Part shown: positions 1-11,105 of the stretch, in pieces | How the letters are laid out: each line of letters begins with the position of its first letter | How positions within the stretch are numbered: the first letter of the stretch is position 1 | Origin: Mesostigma viride | Lineage: Eukaryota > Streptophyta > Mesostigmatophyceae > Mesostigmatales > Mesostigmataceae | Direction of reading: 5' to 3' | Length of the DNA: 64,000 nucleotides | NCBI GenBank assembly: GCA_009746045.1 | Contig: RPFO01000102.1 | Coordinates: 1,931,578-1,995,577 of the forward strand | Notes under the pieces: generated by a model | The model's database searches: none | Told to the model about the DNA's origin: nothing | Seen by the model: the letters and a program-made list of their open reading frames with translations, nothing else | Position numbers and translations under genes: made by a program

Positions 1-28
1 GGGTGGGTGGGTGGGTGGGTGGGTGGGT
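1..28. repeat. (GGGT)n microsatellite
   Basis: Perfect GGGT tetranucleotide repeat at the very start of the window. It is the complement of the ACCC blocks that fill the last 3.5 kb, so this repeat family occurs at both edges. Confidence 0.95.
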
Positions 29-3000
29 TTGGTATTATATTGTTGTAGTAGAAAAAGGGGCTGCGCGTGCGTGTGTATGCATATGAAGAGATGGCAGCAA
101 GGAAGAAAGGCAGAGAAACAAGGGGGGCGCAAGCTAGGGCAAATAACTCCGGAACAAGCCTTGTGTGACCCTAGTCCACTGCAGCGCCACGTGCAGGCTA
201 GAAATTCTGTTTTCAGCCTTGCACTCTTCTGCTCTGCTAGTCACCAGCTGCCGCCCTAACCCTCTCCTACCCATACAAATGCGCGGGTGTGGCAGTGATG
301 GGAGGAGCTACTAGTGTGCTTTCAGCAGAGGCACTCCCCACCGCTAGCCATTACGTTAGAAGGAATCAGTGACCGCCTTAAAAACCGCAACGAGAGATGT
401 TTGCCGGCTCACCTGCTCCTTCCCTGGTCGATTTTTTCTATCAAATCCTGCGCTGAGACGATCACATGTTCAAAAGACAATCGATTGTCGCGGCAAGCGA
501 AACTTACCTTGATGAACGAGTAATCCACGCGATTGGCCGCCTTTCGCAGCTTTGAGAGTTCGGGACTAGCCTGGGGGCGACCATGGGTAGCATTGAGGCA
601 AATAACGATGGTCAAACAGGATCAGATGGCAAAACATGCCTGCCAGTCGCCCATCTGTCTTAGCGTGAGGTATTGTCATGACGCGGTGTCTCGATAATGC
701 CGCTTATAAGCACAATGTCATCACAATCAACATGCAGCCGTTCCTCGAGTTGCAGCACAACGTACCACCACGAAGCCGCCACAGCCAACGACGCCCGAGG
801 AGAAATCTCCAGCAGCCACAGCCACGAGGACTTGGACGCAACAACAAGTTGCGAGTAATGCCAAGCCTTTACCGTGCGCCATTTACGTTGTAATTACTCT
901 TCCCTTCTACAAAATGTTGCTCCGCCAAGAATACCTCTGTTTCACAGGCTATTCATCATGCTCGCATAAAATTATGAGCTGCTAAAAGTTGTGACGACCT
1001 CGCATTTGGGCAGCTTCACTTCGCATCCACGTACCTGTCATAATTCACCATCTCTCAAGGCGGTCACTGCCCACTGCCCACTGCCCAGTGCCTAGTGCCC
1101 GCCATTCCGCAGTCCCGCACGTGCTAGGCAGCTCTCCCCTGTGCTCCGTGAGACCGTCACGTGCCGCGCTCTCCAGTACACCCCTAGTCCCACGTTTAAG
1201 ATTTCCAGCATTAAGATCTTGAGACCCTGGAATCGAACTCTACTAGTAGTAGAATGTATGAGAGGTTAGTATAATCGAATAATATTATTTAAGATCGTGA
1301 GCCCTGGATTGGCCGAACCCCAATCTTAAACGTGGAGATATATTGTAGGCCCCACGCCCAGCTGTCGCGTGGAGCGCAGCGCAAGGCTTCGCCGAGGACG
1401 CACGCCCTGAGAGACCACGGTCGCCTGTATTGACTGCTGGCAAGCTCTGCTTCTGGTCATGGCGTCCAGAAGCGAAGGGTGGCTGAGTAGCAGCACACCG
1501 GGACAAGACCTGAGACAGCGTGACTTGCCGGGAGCGAAAGTTGGGGACGGTGCTGTTCCCGTCACGGTTAGCCCAGAAGAGCGCAGTTTTGCAGGCAGCT
1601 CGTTCACCCTTTGGGAAAGAGGCGAATTTTGGAGAAAATGGTGAGCACCTGTCTGACTCACATCGGTACTCGTTCTTGGAGTCAGCAGGCTTGTATATTG
1701 GCTTGCCACTCCTTCCACAAAGGCGAGGTTGGGAGGTTTAATTATATCTTAAACGATCCTCTTCTGTTTTGTTGACTTGCGCAGTTTTTTGGTGGGTTTA
1801 ACCGACATCAAATTTTCGAGCAAAGATATCAATGCTACTCGGTCTCTTTCATGGGGCCTGAAAACGTACGCAAGCCGTTTGGCGCGGCGCGTAGCAATTC
1901 CGGTTATAAATGGCCTTTGTCGGGCGTATCATGAGAGGATACGAAACGCCTATGAAGTTTATGTTTCAGGGATTATGGGATTCGTGTAAGGCATTGCATG
2001 GGATTGGTGGCATGATGAACCTGCATCGCCTTCACACCGTAATTATGACTAATTTTGTTATGTCCGCGTTCCTGCTCTTTTTGCCGCCTGCGCTTGAATG
2101 CACCCGGGGTATTCAGGCACATCTGGAGCGAGGAAAAAAAGGTGTGTGACATGTTCTTCACATTCGCACCAGGGGGTTTCCCCTGGATGCCGTATTGACA
2201 TTGTACGCCTGTTTCTCCCGTCCACTGCCATGGAAACACGCAATATGCCGCTCATTTTCCAGGCTGCGGGCTCAGGAACGCAACCGCTAATGCCAGCACA
2301 TGGGAAAACCGTCATGCCTGGCATGCTGTAGGTGCATGTTCTTGCTGGCCAGCCCGATCGATGCCCTATAGTATTGGCCACGTTGTCTGCCTGGGCCTTT
2401 GTGCCAGCTGCCTGGGTATCTGCATCCTTGGTGACCTTTTCTGTGACGTATAGTCACCCGTTGCGGTACGTAATCATTTGTCAGCTGGTGTTGATGTGAA
2501 TGGATGCAGCGGGGGAGCTTAGATGCACATGCCGGACATATGCATCGTTACGGCCATAAGGGGGGGATGGCGCACCGGAGGGCTGACTCGGCCCTTTGGC
2601 GCTCACATCCCCCTGGTTCCAGTGCTGATGGTGTGAATACCTGTGCAACGGCACTGCGGCTGCTGCTCCGCACCCGCTTGACAGAAGTGGTCGTATAAGA
2701 AAGTTGTCGGATATGAACGTGGACGGATTTCGCTTTCATGTTGCCAGCATTCCGCTAGCTTTCCGCCAGCTTTCCTCATGGGATGGGTGGTGAGGACACC
2801 ACCATGGTAGCGTTGCCTTGGCTCTGCTAGGAGCTGAAGGGGTGTTTGTAGTGTACGCGTGGTGGTGATAGTGTACAACTGGTGGTTATAGTTTACAACC
2901 GGTGGTTATAGTGTACAAGTGGTGGTTGTAGTGCACAAGTGTTGGATGGTTAGCTTTTCGGTGCAAGTGCTCCCAGGTGGTGGGGCTTTGGCTTTAGGGG

Positions 3001-3590
3001 GTCTGAGGGGTGAGTGAGGGTCATGCTACATAGGCATGGGCTGAAGCCCTTGACCCAAGCTGGGATGCCAAGAAGCCCTGCTGGTATGGCTGGTGTTGAA
3101 TCAAAGGCACCGTAAATAACGGCCGGGTGGGGGCAGTGCGAGTGTTGTTTTGGGCTGGGTGATGTCTCCTGCGCTCATTCCCCTTCTGTTCTGAGCACCA
3201 TCGTCCCCGTATGCTGAAGGTTTACTAGCTAGCAGGGCCGAAAAAGGCCATCAACCCTGGCAAAGGGAAATCCAGCTTCAAGCCAATGTGCATGGCGCGG
3301 TAATCCACATCTAACCCCCTCCCCACCACCACCCCACCCACGCACACACACCTACACTAAGGACCATATACGACAAACGAGATGACCAGAAGCAGGGAAC
3401 AACGAGAACAAAACCAATTGCCCGCCCGTATTCCCACCCAAAATAGTTCTAAAAAATTTAAATTGTTAAGTGAATTGAATATTATTTACTGGCATGCACC
3501 CAAACTCAACCACCCAAATTTAACTGCTATCAAACATGCAAACTAATCAATATTCGTAGATGCTATTCAGATGTGCTATTTACATAGATA
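29..3590. other. No recognisable gene
   Basis: Only short open frames without recognisable motifs occur on either strand. Visible structure is limited to a short tandem of ACTGCCC-type units near 1066-1100, a 20-bp minisatellite at 2862-2945, and an AT-rich stretch at about 3440-3600 just before the first LINE copy. I see no splice-linked exon series here. Confidence 0.5.
2862..2945. repeat. 20-bp minisatellite, about four units
   Basis: Four imperfect units of about 20 bp, each of the form GTGGTGRTAGTGTACAACT, follow one another. Units differ by single substitutions such as GTGTACAA versus GTTTACAA and GTGCACAA. Confidence 0.85.
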
Positions 3591-3624
3591 GTAGTACTAG
3601 TAACTGTAGTATATGCTATAGACC

Positions 3625-5817
3625 CGCCCAGCTGTTCGCCACGCCCAGCTGTTCGCTGCCGGCCCGGCATCGGCCCTTCGGCACCTCGCTGACAAGCTGC
3701 CCGCGGCCGGGGCCCTACTGCCCCCCCGCGGCCCGCCCCGCTTCACCAGCCTGCACCGGGTCCCCGCCGTCATCCAGGCCCGGCAAGCCCTGCGCGACAA
3801 CAGCGACCCCGCCCGCTACGCCCGCCTCAAAGCCGATTACCACTCGGCCATCCGGCAGGCGACCAAGGAGCAGGAGGACCTTCATGTCCGCGAGTACTTC
3901 GCCCACCGGCAAGGACCAGCACGGCAAGTACGCCTGGACCCGCCTGCGACACGCCCAACGGCCAGCCGGCGGCGCGCAGCCGGCGCCGCGGACGCTCTCT
4001 GGCTCACCGCAGCTGCCAGCAGCTCGACCAGTGGTATTCCTCCCAGTCCCGGCTGCTCGGCGCCCCCCCGCCGCCTCCGCCGCTTGGCCCTCTGGCGGCC
4101 GCACGCCTGGCAGTAGCACCGGCGGACGTCCCTGCGCCGCCCACGCCGCCCGCCGCTGAGCAGGACTACACGAACCCAGCCCTGACGGAACCCCTGGCCG
4201 ACCCCAACGAGCTCCCGCCGTTCACCGAGCTCGAGCTAGCTGAGCACCGCCGCCAAGCAACTCCGCTTCTATGCCGCCGTTGGACCTGACCAGCTCCCAG
4301 CCCCGGTGATTAAGCTGACGGCGCTCACGGGGTTCCTGCTTGACGTCTGCAACCGGATCCTGCTTGCCGACGCGCCGCCGATTCCTGAGTGGCAGCACAG
4401 CTACCGTATTATGCTGTACAAAAACAAAGGTTCCCCTGACGACCCCGCCAACTACAGAGGAGTCTGCATCCAGAGCGCCGCACTTAAGTTGTTCATGCGC
4501 ATGATCCTCAACCGCCTTCGTTCTGCTCTCGACTGTCACCTTGGGGAAAGTCAAATCGGGGCTTCCGTCCTGGGCGCAACACCGTCATGGCCATCTTCGT
4601 CTGATCAGAATCTTCGTCGCGCGTCGCCTCTTCGAGGAAATCGCTCTCCTGCAACCTGGTGAGTTTCCCGCCATCCTGATCTTCGTCGACTTTATCAAGG
4701 CTTTTGATTCTGTCCTCTGGGACGCTCTATGGGCTGTCCTTGCACGCGCTCGCGTCCCCACTCCCCTGATTACCGTCATCCGCACGCTGTATGAGGGGTC
4801 GACCACTTCGGTGCGCACCGGCTCAACACGGCATTACCCCGCCATGCCCACTGCAGACCGGCGTCTGGCAGGGTTGCGTCCTGTCGCCGTACCTGTTTAT
4901 TATTGTAGTGGATTATGTTATGCGCCAGGCACGTGCTCGCTTTGCTAGCATTGCAGGCCGTGCCCCTGGCCTAGCGATCACGAACGAGCTTGGGGAAGGG
5001 CCGGGGCCGACCAACAAGCAGAATTTACTAGCTGACCTCATTTATGCCGACGACATCACGCTCATCGAGAAGCCGGAGTCTGCCCAACTTTGGCTGGACT
5101 GCCCGCCTGGCGCTCGAGGCTCGGGCGGTTGGTCTAGAAATCAGCCCCAAAACGGAGGCCCTGGCCCTCGGCATGGCAGGGCCCCCACCCACACTCCGCC
5201 TCTTAGACGATGCCGAGGTTAACTACCCTCCTTCAGGCCGCTTCAAGCTGCTCGGCAGTTGGCTTCCCGACTGCGAGGACGACATGACGACACGGCCGTC
5301 GGCATGGCGTGGGCGCAACTCCATGACCACCGCCGCTGGTGGAGCAACCCTGCCCTACCCCGGATCGTCAAGCGTGACCTCTTCAAGGTCGTCATTCTGA
5401 CGACCCTGACCTACGGCGCCGAGACGTGGACACTGACGCAGGAGCTGGAGCAACGACTCGACGGCGCCATCACCAAGATGCTGCGCAAGGCCCTTAACAT
5501 CCCCTTTGGTTTGCACATTAGTAATGAGAATCTGTACGCTGATTTGCCCTATGTTTCCCACATTATTAGGCACAGGCGCCTGGGCCTAGCCGGGCACCTG
5601 GCCCGCACAGATCAGGTAGATACATCAGATAGACTAGCTGGCACCAAGCCCGCCCAGCCTGGGCGATATGTCCTCACCTGGCGTGCCCCCGGCCGCGCGC
5701 GGCAGGGCCGCCACCCGTGGACTTTTCGTGATAGACTCGGCATGGTACATGTGCTACACTAGACGTGACGGGCTCACCCCCGGGCAGCCTCCTGGTTTGT
5801 CTGTAATATGGAGGCAG
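3625..5817 (+). pseudogene. LINE (non-LTR) retrotransposon, decayed copy 1
   Basis: This is a 5'-truncated, frameshifted copy of a non-LTR retrotransposon. The N-terminal part (3640-4290) is the linker before the reverse transcriptase and is recognisable by alignment with the minus-strand copy at 8130-10340. The RT follows in shifting frames: NYRGVCIQ near 4450-4475, VDFIKAFDSV (motif A) near 4685-4715, TGVWQGCVLSPYLF (motif B) near 4857-4900, and YADD (motif C, catalytic) at 5043-5054. After it comes the C-terminal GAETWTLTQELEQRL block near 5417-5460 and HRRLGLAGHLART near 5572-5610. No endonuclease domain is present. At least four frame changes mean it cannot encode a working enzyme. The copy breaks off at about 5817, inside sequence that is repeated at 6254-6510. 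Clade assignment is uncertain. Confidence 0.85.
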
Positions 5818-5842
5818 TCACGTCAGTAGTGCATCAGGCGGT

Positions 5843-6109
5843 TTAGGACTGAAACAGCGTATTGGCAGCAGTCAAGTCCCCCTCAGTGAGTAGTTGCTCA
5901 AGTAGGGGGGTGTTGGCATTGCTATCGGTTAGGCGCGGCGCATACATGCAGCCCCCGCGGCTCACGGGCAGGGTCGCGTTGGCATGATTCACCAAGATGG
6001 CAACGATGTATTGACGTGGGATCTGTTTCTCAATGTCGAGCAACTCAGTGGTTGAAGAACGCTGCGCGGTCCTCGGCCGGGTGCCCAGCATGTGGGGCAT
6101 ATCCGACAA
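5843..6109 (-). CDS. Unrecognised 88-residue ORF between LINE fragments
   Basis: An open frame of 88 codons fills much of the 436-bp segment that separates LINE copy 1 from a second LINE 3' fragment. Its composition looks protein-like, with a stretch reading ELLDIEKQIPRQYIVAIL and another reading NTPLLEQLLTEGDLTAANTL, but I recognise no family. It may be a leftover of a mobile-element protein that was caught between the two fragments. No splice sites or promoter signals single it out, so coding status is doubtful. Confidence 0.25.
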   Translation of the reverse strand: MSDMPHMLGTRPRTAQRSSTTELLDIEKQIPRQYIVAILVNHANATLPVSRGGCMYAPRLTDSNANTPLLEQLLTEGDLTAANTLFQS

Positions 6110-6253
6110 TTACCGAGTGCATAATGGGGGTCCGTCCTTCAAGGGAGCGGAAAGTGCACTAGCTGAAGGATCCGGTTAGAGCAAAGTTTGTGGTCCACGA
6201 GCTGGGCGGCAGCGGTTGGGGAGCACAGCAGGCCCACTCCTCCCTGACCCGGT

Positions 6254-6744
6254 ATTAGGCACAGGCGCCTGGGCCTAGCCGGGCACCTGGCCCGCACAGA
6301 TCAGGTAGACACATCAGATAGACTAGCTGGCACCAAACCCGCCCAGCCCGGGCGATATGTCCTCACCTGGCGTGCCCCAGGCCGCGCGCGGCAGGGCCGC
6401 CACCCGTGGACTTTTCGTGATAGACTCGGCATGGACATGTGCTACACTAGACGCGATGGGCTCACGCCTGGGCAGCCTCCTGGTTTGTCTGTAATATGGA
6501 GGCAGATGGTACGCAAGGATAATAGATGGCAAGTAATGATGAAGGAGAGCACCCCCAAGTCTGTGGCCCGGGCTCCGCGTGTGACCGCGTATGGCATTCA
6601 TAGCCATATTCGGGCCGCGGTGCCCACACCCCTGTAACTAGGACCTAGATAGCTTACACCATCCATTCCATCCCATGTTCCCCTCCCACTGAGGACTTAT
6701 GATCACGTGACGCAGTCACGTGTCTATTCATCAATTAATTGAAT
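6254..6744 (+). mobile_element. LINE 3'-end fragment (second copy)
   Basis: The first 250 bases repeat 5566-5817 almost exactly (C-terminal HRRLGLAGHLART to TWRAPGRARQGRHPWTF region). The copy then continues past the point where copy 1 stops, through the end of the RT protein into a 3' UTR. The UTR has a short hairpin, CACGTGACGCAGTCACGTG-like, and ends in an ATCAATTAATTGA tail. A third version of the same 3' end lies at 13125-13640, which allows the natural end of the family to be placed near 6740. Confidence 0.8.
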
Positions 6745-7812
6745 ATGACGAGCAAACGCTCCTCGACGCGACGCAGCCTGGCGGCTGCGCTAAGCCCTGA
6801 AAATACGTCTGCAGCTTCGCCCTCAGGTCCAGCAGGCAGCGGTGACAAGTTAGTCGTGCACTGGTGGTCGCCTCGAACTCTCTTAGGCATTAAGCCGAGC
6901 TAGCTCGCCACGCGCAGCCTTAACGCCATCCTCAAGAACTTCGACATCCAGAGGAAGGTGAGAATTCCGAGAAGCTTGCAGTGACGTGCGTTTGAGAGCA
7001 AAATCCTTGATCGCAGGGGCCTTCTTGGTGAGGCTGGTCGATCGTTCATCGCCTTCCCCGCGCGCGGGGTAGAAGGCAGGGGCACCCCCGCTTCTTCTCA
7101 TCTTTAAGAGCCCAGCGGACAAGCTTTCGTTTCTCAGACGCCGCAAGTGGCTCGAGAAGACTCCCTTCACCTTGGACGACGACTTGACCCTGGCGCAGCA
7201 ACAACGGTGACGGGAGCTATATGGCCGACCTATACCTCCAGCTCCGGAAGACCAAGCAAGGCGGGGCAGCCAGTGTACTGGAAGGGAGCAACCATCTACG
7301 TCGGCCGGCACAAGCCCTGGCACGCGACCCCTGCGACATCCGCAGCTCCAGTGACTCCAGACGCCCCAGGTTAGGGGAATACAGTAGTAGTAGAGTAGAA
7401 TAGTTAGACTGTGGCCTTGTACATGCACGCCTACTACAGGCACTATACCAGCTGACTCATGAACATTACTTAGTCATGTACATGTGTGCCCATGATGCGC
7501 CACACCCCAGATGATGCCTAGCTTTATCTATTCAGTTATGCTGTGCCCACGCATGCAGAGAGCTACTCTCTACTGAGACGCCATGCCCTAGCTTCTGTAA
7601 TAATAGCCATGCTGATCTTCCCCCCTCTGTCGGTGCCCCTACTAGGCTAGGTGCCTGAATACAGCGGTGGGCAGGTGCACTTTGTGCACCCAGAGTAGGT
7701 GGCAGTTTACATTTCCCCACCTGCAGGAGGTAGCTAAGAGTGTATTAAAAGCCATATGTCGCTTCTCAGGGCTATGTGCTACATATACTCCCAACGGAGT
7801 TATGTTCCTAAT
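6745..7812 (+). pseudogene. ORF1-only retroelement, decayed plus-strand copy
   Basis: An ATG at 6745 opens MTSKRSSTRRSLAAAL, matching the start of the minus-strand ORF at 12952. About 600 bases are missing internally. Homology resumes near 6900 (SLNAILKNFDIQRK-like, frames broken) and continues to a C-terminal block near 7143-7380 (LDDDLTLAQQQRR, then LQLRKTKQGG). These resemble the RRM-plus-C-terminal part of L1 ORF1 proteins, which are RNA-binding trimeric chaperones. The 3' UTR (7380-7812) differs from the LINE 3' end above and finishes in TTAATTAATTAATT. No reverse transcriptase belongs to this unit, so it would rely on another element for mobility, as proposed for HAL1 elements. Confidence 0.65.
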
Positions 7813-8012
7813 TAATTAATTACATTAATTACACACTAACTAATTAATTAATTAATTAGGAACATAGCTCCGTTGGGAGTACATGTAGCACATATCCCTG
7901 AGAAGGGGCATACGGCTTTTAGTACATTCTGGGCTACTTCCTGCAAGGGTGGGAATGTAAGCGACACTTGCTCTGGCCGGTGCGCCATGCAGGGCACCTG
8001 CACCCCCAATAA
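7672..8012. repeat. Large imperfect palindrome, tail-to-tail element ends
   Basis: Two inverted arms of roughly 140-165 bp meet around the AT-rich centre at 7812-7860. The best-matching part pairs 7747-7812 with 7855-7920 (AAAAGCCATA.. against ..TACGGCTTTT). Both arms are the 3' end of the ORF1-only element, so a complete plus-strand tail abuts a short minus-strand tail fragment. The RNA of this stretch would fold into a long hairpin. Confidence 0.85.
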
Positions 8013-8022
8013 TTACATTAGT

Positions 8023-8118
8023 TACCGTATTTTTACCGTATTTGCCGTAGTTGGCGTATTTCGTATTTACCGTATCGGGATTTCGGGGTCCGTATCCGTA
8101 TTTCCCGTATTCGCATTT
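8023..8118. repeat. Degenerate CCGTATTT short-period repeat
   Basis: About ten imperfect copies of an eight- to ten-base unit built on CCGTATTT follow one another. The stretch lies between the palindrome and the 3' truncation point of the minus-strand LINE. I do not recognise its origin. Confidence 0.7.
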
Positions 8119-8129
8119 CCTAACACTGC

Positions 8130-10340
8130 CGGGGTGCTAAGGCGCCTGTGCCTTATTAGAATGTGGGAAACATAGGGCAAATCAGCGTACAAATCCTCAT
8201 TACTAATGTGCAAACCAAAGGGGATGTTATTAAGGGCCTTGCACAGCATCTTGGTGAGTCACGTCGCCGTCGAGGCGTTGCTCCAGCTCCTGCGTCAGTG
8301 TCCAGGTATCAGCGTCGTAGGGCAGGATCGTCAGCTAGAATGACGACCTTGAAGAGGTCACGCACTCACGCTTGACGATCCGGGGTAGGGCGGGGTTGCT
8401 CCACCAGCGGCGACCTGGTCATGGAGTTGCGCCCACGCCATGCCGATCCGTGTTGACAGGTTGTCCTTGCAGTCGGGAAGCCAACTGCCGAGCATGCAGC
8501 TCGAAGCGGCCTGAAGTAGGGTACTTTCGACCGAGTCGGTGTCGTCTATAAGAGGCGGAGTGTGGGCGGGGGCCCTGCCCGTGATGCCGAGAACCAGGGC
8601 CTCCGTTTTTGGGCTGATTTCTAGACCAACCGCCCGAGCCTCGAGCCGGCCAGGCAGTCCAGCCAAAGTTGGGCAGACTCCGGCTTCTCGATGAGCGTGA
8701 TGGCGTTGTTGGCATAAATGAGGTCAGCTAGTAAATTCTGCTTGTTGGTCGGCCCCGGCCCTTCCCCAAGCTCGTTCGTGATCATGCACTACGGCCGGGG
8801 GCACGGCCTGCAATGCTAGCACTGATTAAGCGGGCACGTGCGCAAATTGTGCTTGTTGGTCGGCCCCGGCCCTTCCCCAAGCTCGTTCGTGATCATGCAC
8901 TAGGCCGGGGGCACGGCCTGCAATGCTAGCTCTGATTAAGCGGGCACGTGCCTGGCGCATAACATAATCCACTACAATAATAAACAGGTACGGCGCCAGG
9001 ACGCAACCCTGCCAGTCTGACGCCGGTCTGCAGTGGACATGGCGGGGTATGAAGCCGTGTTAATTGAGTGCGCACCGAAGTGGTCGACCCCTCATACAAC
9101 GTGCGGATGACGGTAATCAGGGGAGTGGGGACGCGAGCGCGTGCAAGGACAGCCCATAGAGCGTCCCAGAGGACAGAATCAAAAGCCTAGTTGATGAAGT
9201 CGACGAAGATCAGGATGGCGGGAAACTCACCAGGTTGCAGGAGAGCAATTTCCCGAAGATGCGGCACGAGAAGAAGATGGCCATGACGGTGTTGCGCCCA
9301 GGAAGAAAGCCCATTTGACTCTCCCCAAGGTGACGATCAAGAGCAGAACGAAGGCGGTTAGTTGAGGATCATGCGCATTAACAACTTGAGTGCGGCGCTC
9401 TAGAATCATGCAGACTCCGCCCTACGTAGTTGGCGGGGTCGTCAGGGGAACCTTTGTTTTTGTACAGGATAATACAGTAGCTGTGCTGCCACTCAGGAAT
9501 CGGCGGCGCGTCGGCAAGCAGGATCCGGTTGCAGACGTCAAGCAGGAACCCCGGCCGTGAGCGCCGTCAGTTAATCACCAGCAGGCGGGGAGCTGGTCAG
9601 GTCCAACGGCGGCGTAGAAGCAGAGTTGCTTGGCAGCGGTGCTCAGCTCGGGGGCTCGGTGAACGGCGGTGGCTCGCTGGGGTCGGCCAGGGGTTTCGTC
9701 TGACAGGGCTGGGTACGTGTAGTCCTGCTCAGCGGCGGGCGGCATGGGCGGTGCAGGGACGCCCGCAGGCGCCAGGCGCTCGGCCGCCATGCAGAGGGCC
9801 AAGCGGCGGAGGCGGCGGGGGGGCGCCGAGCAGCCGCCGGGACTGGGATCGAGGAATACCACTGGTCAACTGAGCTGCTGGCAGCTGCGGTGAGCCAGAG
9901 AGCGTCCGCAGCGTCGGCTGCACGCCGCCGGCTGGCCGTTGGGCGTGACACAGGCGGGTCCAGGCATACTTGCCGTGCTGGCCCTTGAGGTGCAGGCGAA
10001 GTACTCGTGGACATGGTCCTCCTGCTCCTTGGTCGCCTGCCGGATGGCCGAGTGGTATTCGGCTTTGAGGCGGGCGTAGCGGGCGGGGTCGCGGTTGTCG
10101 TGCAGGGCTTGCTGGGCCTGGATGACGGCGGGGAGCCGGTGCAGGCTGGTGAAGCGGGGCGGGCGGCGGGGGGGCAGCAGGGCTCCTGCCGCAGGCAGCT
10201 TGCCAGCGAGGTGCTGAAGGCGCGGGTCGATGCCGGGCCGGCAGCGGGCAGCTGGGCGTGGCTCGCCGGGATGTCCAGCGTGCCGACGAGCTCCTCTGCC
10301 GCACCTATGTACCTGCACCATGTAAGGTGCTTACAAGTGC
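8130..10340 (-). pseudogene. LINE (non-LTR) retrotransposon, decayed copy 2
   Basis: Minus-strand relative of copy 1, covering the pre-RT linker (10321-9866, with PAVIQAQQALHDNRDPARYA and KEQEDHVHEYFA) and the RT down to HISNEDLYADLPYVSHI near 8170-8210. Reading frames are broken many times. Motif C has been disrupted (the DNA near 8700-8715 no longer reads YADD in frame). A 111-bp tandem duplication lies inside the RT at 8741-8951. The 3' end is truncated at about 8130, before the LGLAGHLART block. It is non-functional. Confidence 0.85.
8741..8951. repeat. Tandem duplication, 111-bp period, inside LINE copy 2
   Basis: A segment of about 100 bp starting CTTGTTGGTCGGCCCC occurs at 8741 and again at 8852 with only a few differences. 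It lies in the region between RT motifs B and C. The other LINE copies have this segment once. Confidence 0.9.
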
Positions 10341-10537
10341 TACATTGGACTAGGTAGACAGCAGACTAGAGGGGGCCATGCAGCTGTGTGCCAGTACTAG
10401 TGCCTGGTACGCGTCCGTCCCTTTTTCGTGGTAAATTTTACAGTACCAAAAGAAAAGGGGGGGCAGCGCCTTGAACTCACGGTCAAAAATCTAGAGATAT
10501 AGTGTTAGATATCTTTATTGCGTTGACCTTCAGAACG
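10341..10537. repeat. Segment related to 60310-60500
   Basis: This stretch holds no ORF. Parts of it (ACCATGTRAGGTGC, GCCAGTACTAGTGCCT, AAGGGGGGGC..GCGCCTTGA) reappear in the same order at 60360-60490, and a weaker relative is near 46120-46300. It is probably a dispersed repeat of unknown type. Confidence 0.5.
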
Positions 10538-11105
10538 GGCCGGGGGCAGGGGGGCCGGCTAACAAGTGGAATTTACTCGCTGAGCTCATTTTTGCCGATG
10601 ACATCACGCATATTCAGCAGCCGGATTCTGCCCAACTTTGGTTGGACTGCCTGGCTCTCGAGGCCTGGGCTGTTGAACTCGAAATCAGCCCCAAGACGGA
10701 AGCCATGGCGGCTCGGCCTGGCCGCCCCCCCCCCCCCCCCCCCTGAGCTCCGCCTGTTAGACGACCCCCCAGTGCCCTTCCTCGCTTCCGGCTGCTTCAA
10801 GCTGCTCGACAGCTGGCTCCCCGACTGCGAGGACGACATGACGACCCGGATTGGCCTGGGCACAGCTCCACGAGCACCGTCGCTGGTGGAGTGCAGCCCC
10901 ACGCCCTGCCCCGGACTGTCAAACTCGACCTCTTCAAGGTCGTCATCCTGACGACCCTGACCTATGGAGCCGAGACGTGGACACTGACGCACGAGCTGGA
11001 GCAGCAACTCGACGGCACAGTCACCAAGATGCTACGTGGTGTGCTCAATATACCATTTAGCCTGCACATTGGCCATGAGGATTTGTATGCTGATTTATCA
11101 TTGAA
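10538..11105 (+). pseudogene. LINE fragment 3 (RT motif C to C-terminus)
   Basis: A short internal LINE fragment that begins just before motif C (IFADDITHIQQ, with F in place of Y) and runs through VVILTTLTYGAETWTLTHELEQQL near 10938-11005 to HIGHEDLYADL near 11065-11098. A run of about 17 C residues interrupts it near 10725-10742. It is truncated at both ends. The right end joins a (GAATT)n tail of the neighbouring minus-strand ORF1-only element. Confidence 0.8.

Noticed and set aside
3560-4159. 199-codon plus-strand frame rich in Pro/Ala/Arg
   Set aside because: The LINE pre-RT linker is encoded in another frame here, as shown by the minus-strand copy near 9866-10321; this frame is GC-bias noise.
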